Below are positions 12,888 to 24,368 of a stretch of 64,000 bases of DNA, one piece after another. Source of the DNA: Diphasiastrum complanatum. Its lineage: Eukaryota > Streptophyta > Lycopodiopsida > Lycopodiales > Lycopodiaceae. The notes under the pieces were generated by a model that was given only the letters and a program-made list of their open reading frames with translations, was not told the origin of the DNA and ran no database searches. Each line of letters opens with the position of its first letter. Within the stretch, counting starts at the first letter, position 1. The stretch is from positions 6,068,931 through 6,132,930 of the forward strand of contig CM055096.1 of the NCBI GenBank assembly GCA_029204225.1, read 5' to 3'. The translations under genes were made by a program, and so were the position numbers.

Positions 12888-13328
12888 CTGTAAAAATTTA
12901 TGCCAGTCATGAGACTTTAGTCCACTTAGCTTGTTGTCCCTTGTAAAGGCACCCTTTAGAGATTGCATGTGTCACGTCGGGATTCAAAAAGAGGCTATTG
13001 CCCTCTTTACAATCATCTCTTCTCTCCTCGATAAGATCCATGGGGCCTTTGGTAGGACAATCAAAGTCCCTACCATTTGTGGCCATAAATCGGCCATCTT
13101 TTCCACTTCTTTTAGGTCATCTCGTGCATCTTTTTTATCATTCGACTCGGTCAAGTGCTCCCAAAGCGTGCTCCCAACATTCTTGAATATGTGCATCGGG
13201 TCCAAAAGATGGTTTATCAACAATTCTTCCCAATATTGGAGTTCATGAAATATTGATAACCTCTTCATGTCAGGAGGGAGTCGCCCTAGATCTTGATTGG
13301 ATCTCCAAATCCGAAGCCAATCACTTGC
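12888..13328 (-). pseudogene. CACTA transposase gene, exon 4 (end of Tnp2 domain)
   Basis: The exon starts after TGTAG and reads KRLSIFHELQYWEELLINH, LDPMHIFKNVG and, towards its end, KLSGLKSHDWHKFLQ, all conserved in plant Tnp2 transposases. Two in-frame TGA codons (12,984-12,986 and 12,972-12,974) interrupt it; at least the second could derive from CGA by a C-to-T change. The exon ends at a CAG/GTTGGC donor. Confidence 0.82.
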
Positions 13329-13452
13329 CTACACTATTAACAAACAAGCACACACATTTAATGCAAATTATATATCGTTAGCAAAAACATAGAGTAATCA
13401 TAAAATAAATAAATGACATGTACCATTAATTCAACCCAAATATGTGTTGTAC

Positions 13453-13613
13453 CTTCATGGAATGCGGACGTTGGCCAACAAGCCCATCACGCATAGGGTG
13501 ATCGGGTGGAAGGGTATCGAGTGTGGCCCTCATAAACCATCTTTCGCAGATGTTGTGAGTGACGTGCTTGCAAATACTCATAGGGCACACATTGTAACCA
13601 CTAGTTTGGAGCC
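13453..13613 (-). pseudogene. CACTA transposase gene, exon 3
   Basis: This 161-bp exon is bounded by AG (13,614-13,615) and GTACAAC (13,451-13,452). It encodes GLQTSGYNVCPMS and ICERWFMRATLDTLPPDHPM, corresponding to the C-x-x-C and 'lp.nHp.R' region of Tnp2 just after the DFPaY motif. Confidence 0.8.
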
Positions 13614-13736
13614 CTAAATTGAGACAAAACAACCAACTTAATCGTGAGTCCAATGTTCAAATTGAAAGAAAATTTGTGAATGCACATAAAATTTAATATA
13701 ATATCATGAATCAAACCAATAGCAAGGATATCTCAC

Positions 13737-14473
13737 CTAAACATTCCCCATAGCCAGGAAAGTCGTGCATCGTCCACATCAAGATCCCCTTTACCACAAA
13801 GTCTCTTTGTCTCAATGGTCTTGATATATTGCTCACTTGAACTCCTTGCCATAGAATCTTTAGCTCATCTATCAAGGGAGCCATATACACGTCCATATTT
13901 TTTATCTTGCATTTTCTCATGATAAGAAGGGCGAGCATTAGGTGCCCCTTCTTTGTACTTAGCCAAGGGGGGATGTTGTAGTTTACAAGGACAACCAGCC
14001 AAGTGGACCATGATGTGGAGTGCAAACCGAATGGATTCACGCCATCCATGGCCAACCCCAAATGCAAATGGCGAGGCTCATCCCTAAACTCATGCCAAGT
14101 AGCATCCACGTGCTTCCATGGTGGAGAATTGGTAAGGATCCTCATAGTATCGTCGGATGAATGATTGCTTGAATGCCATGTCATTAGCTTTGCGATGGAA
14201 TTACACTTAAACATGTGGCGTATCTTGGGTATGATGGGAAAATTTCTTACCACCTTGGCGGGTATGGTCGCTCCTTGTAAATCTTGTCTGTAGCAGTGTT
14301 CTTCACAGCGTGGACCTGTGCTTGCCTCTTCAAACTCATCTCGATATAAGATACAATCATTGGGGCATGCATGGATGCTCTTGTAATCCATGTCGACCAC
14401 GGATAGCATTTTCTTGGCTTCTTGTCGAGATGTCGCCATGGTGTTATTTGGGAGCAACATTTTCCTAAGCAAA
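13737..14473 (-). pseudogene. CACTA (En/Spm) transposase Tnp2, core exon 2
   Basis: About 245 codons match the plant transposase_21 (Tnp2) family: SIHACPNDCILYRDEF, NFPIIPKIRHMF, LAMDGVNPFG, NYNIPPWL, DVYMAPLIDELKILWQGV and MHDFPGYG. The Asp in AMDGVNPFG is expected to be part of the DDE-type centre. The exon runs from an acceptor (TTGCAG) to a GTGAGA donor and contains no stop, so this part is intact. The enzyme normally cuts at CACTA terminal repeats. The other exons carry stops, so the whole gene is a pseudogene or inactive allele. Confidence 0.93.
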
Positions 14474-14595
14474 CTGCAACAAAATATAAATTTATGTAAT
14501 TAGTTATATATAGTTTCTTGCAACGCATGAATTAAAAATAAAATGAGATTAGAGCAATTTGTCTATAACACACATCATGAAGCAAACAAGCTTAC

Positions 14596-14937
14596 CCGAA
14601 ACTCCGTGATGCTTGCATCCAACCACCCGTACTTAGTTTACAAGTTCAAAAGTAACAAACAAGCTCGCAACTTTGACATTTGTGCAACCTCATACAAAGG
14701 AGTGAATGCCAAGCCACACATCATCTCTTCTTCCCTTGTCAATGTGGCCTCGGGTGGGTTTGTGAAGAATGCATCCATCATGTCATCCATGTCCCCCTCG
14801 TGATCATGCGATGTGAATGGCACATCCTCGTGTGGTGTGACTTCTCGGGACATATCTTCGTGCAAGTCCACGGGTGGTGTATGCCATGAAAGTGGTGGCT
14901 CTTGTGTGCTTGCACGTCTGAATCTTGCGGATTTCAT
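14596..14937 (-). pseudogene. CACTA transposase gene, N-terminal exon 1
   Basis: An acidic region (HDHEGDMDDMMDAFF) is followed by TPLYEVAQMSKLRACLLLLNL, a stop (TAA), and TKYGWLDASITEF, then a GTAAGC donor. This fits the N-terminal part of Tnp2 (ply.g...s.L...l.Ll.lK..y.~sd..F). The true start is uncertain; the first ATG in this frame is at 14,937. The TAA most likely replaces Lys. Confidence 0.7.
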
Positions 14938-17290
14938 GGCAACATTTGGTTGAATTCTTCAATAGTCATGTGAGTGTGAGTCATCATCCTAGACAATACA
15001 AGTGCAACAACAATCGAGAATAACAGAATATTTCTCCAATCAAAAAGGGCACCAAATAACATACATGGAAAAGGAGCATGCAATCATGTTTTCTAGCAAT
15101 ACAAAGAGCTTTGCAAAGTAGAACTCACCAAAGAACCAAGCTTCATCCAGAGAAATAATGACTCTCTCTCAATCTGACCATACATGCGAACATGTGATAG
15201 AGTGGTACGTTGCTCTCGTCGTAGTGCATACTTACATCGTGCGTGAACTCGCCATTTGCATCGGTGCACCTTGATAGTTGACAATGGATGGAACACAAAA
15301 ATAGAAATGATTAGCAATACATAAAACAAACTAGATAAATGCATTGAGACGAACAAAAGACATGTATGTAATAACTAAATTTGAGTCTAGTGCAACCAGT
15401 CTCTCGAAATTAGCAATACAATTGCAAGATTGGATTATGCCTAGATATGCAAAGCATGCCTAGGCGCATCATTACATGGCTAGCCTTGCTCTTCAGTTCT
15501 CGCCAGTTTCTTTACTATACTATATTGTCGGCTTTCCTGATTTCCGAAAATAGGTCCGGACCGGATTTCTATAAGAACCGTCGGTTCCTATATCTGGTTC
15601 CCTATATATACTATTTTTATAAAAACTAATAAAAAATTATTTCAAAAATGATTATTGCTAAAATAGTCACTTGCTAAAAGCCATTAATGAATGTTAGGTT
15701 TTGTATGGTGAATTGATACTCGGGTAATACCCCTCTCCAAGGCTCAAATGGACCCGACAGTTCTCAACTGTGGTCGGTTCTTACAAAGGAACCGTTGGAT
15801 TTATCTCCTCTACTCTCCTAAATCCCATTTTAATCTGCCACGTAAATTCTCACAAACGAAAGAAAGGCGAAAAACGTGACACTGTTTTTACACGTGTTTT
15901 GTGACAGGCGAAAAAGATGACACTGTCTTACAAAATGCCAAAGGTGTCCTAGGAAAAACGAAGGCACCCTGTAAATCAAATCCTAAGGCATTTCGTCAAA
16001 ATGATGCATTTTTTGCATCTTCACCATCGTTCATTTCAACAAAGGCTGATGTCACGGCCCTTTTCACGCTCATCCCATACAATTGCGCCAACGGATTTGA
16101 CAACGACAACAGCCACCCACGATCTCCTACACACAACACATCCACATTGAACTTTCTTCATCGGCACACCTATAACATTGTGTATATATATATTGAATAC
16201 CACTTGCGTATTCAGTGATGAGAGAAACCAAGAACAAGTGTGTGTAAAATATAGCATCAAAAGTTTATTAGAGATAGACGAAGTAGATACCTTGCGCATT
16301 GATTTTTTTATTGTTAGTAATAGAGTCATTCCTTTTACAAATTAAATTAGCTTTGTAGAGCACGCTGTTTCGCCCGCTATTGTCTTGTGGTCTACCGCAT
16401 TATTGACATGTATATTTTGCTATACTTAATCTGATAACAGCTCTTTTGTTCTGCGTTCAGATTTGTGTCGATATTGCTATGTTTTTCTTCATTATGTCTG
16501 ACTTTCTTGTTGCTCAATCTGGTAATCTGGTTTTAGCGAGTTATTATTAGTCTAGCTGTTGATGACTAATATTTAGTATTGCCTTCCGAGAATCATTCGC
16601 AACTGATTATCAATCGAGCTCAGTCTAGCTCTTTGCGAATCATTCACGGCTAATAATTTGTCTACCAGTTCACGACAAATTATTCTTCTGGTGTTTTATT
16701 AATGTTTGGCTATAACATCAAAACGACCGTGATTTCCATCACTAACATTCTGTTCATTTCCGATAGGCGTAGTCATGCTTAGGAAAAGAGTAATATAGCT
16801 CATTCTGCTGAGCACGAACACTTTCTGTTCGAGTTCGTTTCTCATTTGATTTTCGAGTTTGCTTCATTTCATGTTCGTTTTTTTTTTTTCAGGCTATTTT
16901 TGTTTCTCATGCACGACACACCCTCTTTCTCCAACATGAACATATCCGCCGGTTCTACACATAAGCCGATTTAGGGTAAAAGTGCACTCGCCAGTCAGGG
17001 TCTTAATTAGAATCGGGTTAATAAGCGGGTTCAGAACCAAAAATAAAAATCATTACCCGGCCAACATTGGTCTCCCAAGAATAGTGGTTGGATGCCAAAT
17101 ACGTTGATGTTTGGACTCTTATGACATCCTTTAACCAGATGATCAATACAATTTAGCAAATAATAAATTGTGCCGTCAAGTGCACTATATATTCTTTGAC
17201 AAGGCTTGGGAGGAGGAGCCGACAATTTTTGAAAATTGTGTGTTTTTAGAATGCAGTAATTTTGAGTTGATTTAGAATGCACCTTGGAAT
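14938..17290. other. No gene recognised
   Basis: Upstream DNA of the CACTA gene followed by about 2 kb without coding signal. I looked for the expected CACTA terminal repeat (TAGTG facing right) at 15.3-15.9 kb and found no convincing candidate. A T-rich tract lies at 16,880. Confidence 0.5.
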
Positions 17291-18049
17291 AGACAAGGAA
17301 TACTAATTCTAATTTAGTTAGGGCCTCGGAATCACCCTCGGTATACTGAAGCTAGTGTGAGGTGTATACCAAGGCTCAGACAGATTCTTGAAAATTTTGA
17401 AAAGATTTTCGTGCCATTTTCGAAGAGGGAAGAGGAGTGGGTGATGGAATCAAGGGACGTACCTGCTGCCTTTGTCCTCTCCCTTTTTTGTTAATCCTTG
17501 CTCACCCACTTTATCCTCCTTGCTCTCCTTATTCTTCTCACATTTGAGTGCTCTTCTTGCTTCTCTTGCTATTGCTCTTTGCTTTCTCCTCTTGCATTTT
17601 GCTTGTTCTTCTTGCTCCTCTTGCACTTTGCTTGTTGCTCTTACTCTTCCTCTTAGCTTACTCCTTGCAAAATCAAATGTGGGGAGGTCAAGTAAGAAAG
17701 GAAAAGTGGATACTAAATCTAACAAACTGCAATACTAATTTTCGTTTTGCAGATTTCATTATTGGTTACTAGACCGATATTCATCACAACATTTCAGACA
17801 GATCATCATCATAGCAGCTCTCTGAGGTACTTTGAGGGTCGAAGGGAGCTCAAAATAGATCATGCTAGTTCTAACAATATAACGGTGTCTATTCCGACGT
17901 CTGTTCCGACCTCCCCTGACATTTTTTTTGAGCTTTCAAATGACAGATATGAAATTGTTTTGTAGTTTTTTATGTCGATTTTTGGGCTCTAACATCATCC
18001 AAGCTACTGACTAACACAACTAGTAGCAGTTCCATTTGCACATCCTAGA
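17290..18049. other. No gene; pyrimidine-rich stretch
   Basis: Bases 17,470-17,660 are strongly CT-rich with repeated CTTGCTCCTCTTGC-like units, giving Leu/Cys-rich open frames with no family match. These are compositional, not genes. Confidence 0.5.
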
Positions 18050-18453
18050 AACAAATTTGTACTTTTATTTATAAATATGTTGATAATAGTAGTACTTCTA
18101 TCAGCTAGGGGGGAATCAGTGGAGGTCAGAACAGACCTCAGAATATGTGTTTCTGTTTAAGTCAGTATACCATCTGTTATTCCGAGGTCCATTCCGACCT
18201 TTGCTCATACATTTTTTTCAGATCATAAACAGATTATATGCTAGATTGTTACTAGCTCATAGATGCTAGATTATATACCTCTGCTCATAAACTTTTATAT
18301 AAATGTTTATCTCCCATATTTTGTTGTGGTTTAAGTCAGTATACTCCATAGTTGGCCTAAGAAAACAAATGATCTCCACTCTCAACAATTCGATTGAATC
18401 ATAATTTATGTGTTGTGTACTAGTTATGTTTCATTCTTAGAGATAGAGAGCAA

Positions 18454-18454
<1 letters not shown>

Positions 18455-18523
<69 letters not shown>

Positions 18524-18533
18524 GAGAGAGAGT
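18455..18533. repeat. (AG)n microsatellite
   Basis: AG dinucleotide tract inside the first copy of the duplicated module. Confidence 0.95.
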
Positions 18534-19529
18534 GAGTTAAAGGTAACCAACACTCCCGATTCTAGGAAGGTGTATAGCCCTTGTTTTCTTCCATTAAAGG
18601 AGTGGTTTAATTGTTTCTTGTTGGACGATTAGTTCCACAAGAAAGCCCAAACACCGTAGGGAGGGAGCATGTGGTGACATTCTGGAATAGGATTTAATCG
18701 TACAGTTCAGGAGTTTAGGTTAGCACTCTACTATGACCTTTTTTTTTTTTTCTCCTCATGTGTGCTTAGGTTTTAGGATTTAGGGTGTGTGTGCGTGCGT
18801 GTGATGCCGTTTGTTTATGTTTCATGTTTACTAGTTCATACTACTCTAATTCGTAGTATCTTCATTTATGTTTCATGCTTACTGATTTATGAAAATAGAT
18901 CTACACATCCTAGAAAGAAATCTATTTTTTTATTTATAAATATGTTGATAAGTGGGGTGGGAATTAGTGGAGGTTAGAACAGACCTCAGAATATGTGTTT
19001 CTGTATAAGTCAGTATACCATCTGTTATTCTGAGGTCCATTCCAACCTCTGCTCATACATTTTTTCTGATCATAAACAGATTATATGCTAGATTGTTAAC
19101 AGCTCATAAATACTAGATTATATACCTCTGCTCATAAACTTTTACATAAATGTTTATCTCCCATCTTTTGTTATAAATGCACATTCTGTAGTGTAGGGCT
19201 ACATTCAGTCTTATTTTCATTAGGATTTACAAAAACAGATCTACACATCCTAGAAAGAAATATGTACTTTTATCGATGAATCTGTTGATAAGTGGGGTGG
19301 GAATCAGTGAAGGTCAGAACAGACCTCGAAATATGTGTTTCTATTTAAGTCAGTATACCATTTGTAATTCCGAGGTCCATTCCGACCTTTGCTCATACAT
19401 TTTTTTCATATCATAAACATATTATATGCTAGATTGTTACAGCTCATAGATGCTAAGTTATATACCTCTGCTCATAAACTTTTACATAAATTTTTATCCC
19501 CCATCTTTTGTTGTAGATGCACATTTTGT

Positions 19530-19533
<4 letters not shown>

Positions 19534-19616
<83 letters not shown>
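19534..19616. repeat. (AG)n microsatellite
   Basis: AG tract at the matching place in the second module copy. Confidence 0.95.
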
Positions 19617-19618
<2 letters not shown>

Positions 19619-20069
19619 ATGAAAGAGTTAAACGTAACCAATACTCCCAATTCAAGGAGGGTGTGTAGCCCTTGTTTTCTTCCGTTAAAGATGTGGTTCA
19701 ATTGTTTTTTGTTGGACGATTTGTTCCACAAGAAAGCCCAAACGCCATAGGGAGGGAGCATGTGGTGACATTCTGGAGTAGGATATAACCATACGGTTTG
19801 GGAGTTTAGGTTAGCACTCTACTATGACCTTTCCTTTTTTTCTCCTCATGTGTGCTTAGGTTTTAGGTTTAGGGTGTGCGTGTGCATGTGTGATGTCGTT
19901 CGTTTATGTTTCATGTTTACCAATCCATGCTACCCTGATTTGTAGGATCTTAGTTTATTCATGTGTGTGCATGCGTGGTTTCTATAGCATAGTCCAAGCT
20001 TTTATAGGTATTGAGTCAAAGCTACGAGGGCAATACCAACATATAAATCATTTTTCCATCTCCAATTAA

Positions 20070-21084
20070 TGACAAACCATAACCCTGATATTAATGATGA
20101 CACGAATCCATTGAGGATGCAATGGGGGCTAACTGGCTCCTCGATCGAGTTGTCTATGCCGATTGGGTGTCTTGCCTAAAAATGACGACACAAAGAGGCA
20201 TATGGTGTGCAGGCCATTGACGTCCTTGAACCTCACGATTCACCACATGAAAATGGGAAAAGTGTGTTTGCTAATACAAACTCAATAACTCTAAAAGGTT
20301 GCATGAGGTTCATTTCGATTCAAACAAGTGTCCTCATGTAACCACTTTGAAATGTTGAGTTCAAAGTAGCAGCATCATTTTCTCTCTTCGATGCTACCAA
20401 CCACAAGGTTCAAGAATTGCCATGGGCCTACACACCATACTCCTCTTTTGTGTCTTCATAAGAGAGACACCCCTTCATTACATACGAGTCACTTGTGGGG
20501 CCAATGAGCCTCTTATTGATGTCTACTCCTCAATGTGGTTCAATTTGGATCATCATTGTTACTTGAACTTGAAATACCCTAAACCCTAACAATATTGGTG
20601 AACACATGAATCCATTGAGGACGCAAAGGGGGATAACTGGCTCCGCAATCGAGTTGTCTGTGCCGATTGGGTGTCTCGCCTAAAAATGGAGATACCAAAG
20701 AGGCATATGGTGTGCAGGCCGTGGATGTTCTTGAACCTCATGGTTCACCACATGGAAATGAGGAAAGTGTGTCTTCTACTTTAAATTCAATAACTCTAAA
20801 AGGTTGCATGAGGTTCATCTGGATTCAAACAAGTGTCCATTTTGAACCATTTTGAAGTGTTGAGTTTGAGGTAGCAACATCCTTTTCTCTCTTTGATGCT
20901 ACAAACTGTCAGACTCAAGGACTGCCATGGTCCTACACATCATGTTCCTCTTTGGTCTCTTCATATATAGGATAGACACCGCCTCATTACGTATGAGTCA
21001 CTTGTAGGGCCAATGAGCCTCCTATTGATGTCTATTCCTCAATGTAGTTTAATTTGGATCATCATTGTTGTTTGAACTTGAAAT
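20070..21084. repeat. Tandem duplication, ~504-bp unit, two copies
   Basis: CCATTGAGGA at 20,108 recurs at 20,612, and the two units stay alignable through TGAACTTGAAATA near 20,565 and 21,079. Both copies have many short frames, none conserved between them. No known element was recognised. Confidence 0.85.
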
Positions 21085-21198
21085 AGTCATGAATTGACAA
21101 TACATATGTGTTGGTATTGATGTTGTAGCTATGAGCCAGTATACATAAAAGTTTTGGCATCCATTTCACAATACTCTATTTTTTTAAGCCCACGGGAC

Positions 21199-21869
<671 letters not shown>

Positions 21870-22460
21870 GGCTTTCTTCATCTCGACCTCGCTTTGCTAG
21901 CACAAGTGAGAAATGAAATTGAATTCAGCCCTTTTATAGGCTGATCTGGAGGGTCCATTAGACAATGTACTAGTTTCACTGCTGACAAAAATTTGTAGGC
22001 ATGCTCAATAATGTGAAAATAATTGCCAAAAATCTCGACGAAGGTTTCTAAAGATCCGGTGAAGGTTTTCAAAATCCGGTGAACATTCACCTAAGAACAT
22101 CCTTCACCTAGAATCTATAATTAATGCAAGTTTTGAAGATTTGAACCTTTGTCAAACCTAATTTGGGAATTCAGAATCCATTTGTTAGGTCGGTGAAGAT
22201 TCATAAAGGATGTAAGATGCTCGACGAAGGTTCTTAAAATGGTAAGTTGCTGAAATGTGCCTAGCTGCAAAACAGATAGTATCTCTGGAAAAGAACCTTC
22301 GCCCAACTTAGTATAAAGAAATCTGAGGTGAATGTATGATTTGAAAACTCGATGAAGGTTTCTAAGACTGTATGTACAAAATATGACTCTAAAAGTGATT
22401 TTCTAAGTCATTTTTCATAAAAAAATATATTCTGAAAATATTTTTCGTCAAGTTTTTCCT
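21870..22460 (-). other. Ty3-type leader-like DNA with AACCTTCG repeats
   Basis: On the minus strand AACCTTCRYCG-like motifs recur (near 22,041, 22,060, 22,195, 22,222, 22,365). The same motif family fills the leader of the Ty3 element at 48.2-48.9 kb, so this is probably decayed untranslated DNA of a related element. Confidence 0.4.
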
Positions 22461-22642
22461 TCCTAATGACTTTTTTGACTTTTGCTCATCATTCTTTTTT
22501 TTCGTTTTCTTTTTTAAAGAGAAAACAATCAAGTAGTGAAAACAAAATATTGTAAAACAATCAAAGTAAAACTGATAAGGTGTTGGATCAATCTAGTTGA
22601 ACTGGCTGAAGGGCTACCAAAATTTGCATAGTCGGCTGCCAT

Positions 22643-23400
22643 TCATAGAGTGTTGAATCTTTCAACCCACTTGGTCATATAATCGGTTGCAATGACGATA
22701 TATCTGGCCCGAGATCCTCTTGTCGTAGGATGAATAGGACCCACATAGTCAAGGCCCCATTTCTCGAACGATGCTTGCGATAAAACTGGATGAAGGTTCA
22801 TAATTCTGTCATGTAGGACGATGTGCTCATTGACAAACATCAAATGATTGAATATAATTTTATGTATCTTTATGTAGTGTAGGCCACCAATACCTTGATT
22901 GTAAAAGTTTGCGAATAGTGATATCTGTTGAAAAATGTCCTCCGCCCATTCCATCATGGGAAAACATGATAAGTTCAGGTACTGCATGCGGCAAAACACA
23001 TCTTCGCAAAATCTCATCCATTTCTCGACGATACAATTGTCCAGCAATCAATTGATAAGGTTTTGCCTTAAGAATCAATTATTTCTTTTGTACTTTTGTT
23101 AAGGAATCATTAGGTTGGCCTGGTATCAGATATTCAACAATATCTACTGCCCACTCATGTATTTCTTCAACATAAAACAATGTAGCATCTGATAGTTCAT
23201 CATCCACTTCAATGTTAACTGGTGCTAATTCAATCCTTGAGACACGGTTGGTGAGATGATGTTGTTTACCCTTTCGAATCACATTATAAAAATCAAATTC
23301 GGTCAATAAAAGTAGCCATCTTGCAATACGCCCCATGTTACATGTCTTGTTTGTGAAAGATTTTAGGTCATTGATGATCCAGTCCACAAAAAGATCTTGG
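22643..23400 (-). pseudogene. Ty3/gypsy pol remnant (RNase H end, H2C2, integrase start)
   Basis: Minus strand, in order: RNase H end with GRIARWLLLLTEFDFYNVIR (23,300), an integrase zinc-finger region with HDGMGGGHFS and RYWWPTLHKD (22,900), a trace of the second half (FDVCQ), and the integrase core start KWGLDYVGPIHP with IVIATDYMTKWVE (22,690). Frames change between these parts. This lineage differs from the Ty3 family at 30-37 and 47-51 kb. The rest of the element is missing. Confidence 0.88.
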
Positions 23401-23420
23401 GTTACAAAAGAAGCTACTCT

Positions 23421-24232
23421 ACCAATGAAGGATTATAAAATTATCCCCAAATATGCTATCAATCTAAAGGAATGCTAATGGAAGTCAGTCTATACCACAA
23501 TTATAGCTCAAGCTCCATTGGGTATGGAGTCGGAAATAAGACATTCATGACCACAAGCACTTTCAATGGCAATTGGTAAGGAAAGTTTCAAACGGTCAAC
23601 AAGCAATTTTCAGGTAGCCTAGGGAACTTTGAAATGGACAAGAACCATTCCACTATAGAAAGCCACGACTTTTGGAAAGCTAAATGGGCTATACAATGGC
23701 TATTAGAATTTCTTTCAATCAATAGGCTTATACCTTGTTCATTAGAGATGACTATTGCTTATTACACTTTTATTATAAACAAACAATAATATAGAGTGCC
23801 ATTCGTGATCCATAGAATTGTGATACCTTAATTGATCAACAACATTGCTACCTAATTGCTGAACAATACCTAAACTTTGTAAGTACTTGCTTCGGCTATT
23901 GAATCTCTAACGAACAAGGTAAGCCTACTGATTGAGAGAAATCCTAATAGCCATTTTATAGCCCATTTAGCTTTCCGAAAGTCATGGATTTCTATAGTGG
24001 AATGGATCTTGTCCATTTCAAAGTTTCCTAGGCTACCTGAAAATTGCCTATTGACCATTTGAAACTTGCCTTACCGATTGCCATTGAAAGTGCTTGTGGT
24101 CATGAACGTCTTATTTTCGACTCTATACCCAATGGAGCTTGAGCTGTAATTTTGGTATAGACCAACTTCCATTAGCATTCCTTTAGATTGACAACCTATT
24201 TGGGGGTCATTTTATAATCCTTCAATGGTGCG
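23421..24232. repeat. Inverted repeat 1 (~330-bp arms)
   Basis: Arms 23,421-23,749 and 23,903-24,232 are reverse complements at roughly 88-90% by eye. They enclose a 153-base loop (23,750-23,902). The arm sequence is not related to that of inverted repeat 2. No coding sense or terminal motif was found. Confidence 0.85.
23750..23902. repeat. Shared loop sequence, copy 1
   Basis: This loop starts ACTATTGCTTATTACACT and ends near GGCTATT. It is about 90% identical (around 15 differences in ~150) to the loop of inverted repeat 2, in the same orientation, although the arms are unrelated. Confidence 0.85.
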
Positions 24233-24368
24233 TCTATCGGGAGGAGCATGAGCTCCTTTCGAATTCTTGTTTATTGTTTGAAAGTGTTTTCAAATTTTTT
24301 TGTTGAATTGACCGTTAATTTGCACAACCAAAGCTTGTTTGATCCAAATTGTCCGCTATCAATTTTAC

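Larger units (their letters stand above)
18050..19960. repeat. Segmental tandem duplication with three copies of a core
   Basis: A core containing GAATCAGTGGAGGTCAGAAC and CAGTATACCATCTGTTATTC occurs near 18,113, 18,963 and 19,299. A second module, (AG)n followed by ~320 bp ending with the GTGTGCTTAGGTTTTAGG motif, follows the first and third copies (18,455-18,860 and 19,534-19,950). The layout implies a ~1.1-kb duplication plus an extra partial copy. No coding function was found. Confidence 0.85.

Noticed and set aside
15600-15900. Expected right-hand terminal repeat of the CACTA element
   Set aside because: No TAGTG-ending sequence with a matching partner was found on the left side, so no boundary is claimed.
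17472-17772. Leu/Cys-rich frames resembling membrane proteins
   Set aside because: They come from a CT-rich low-complexity region and overlap each other in several frames.
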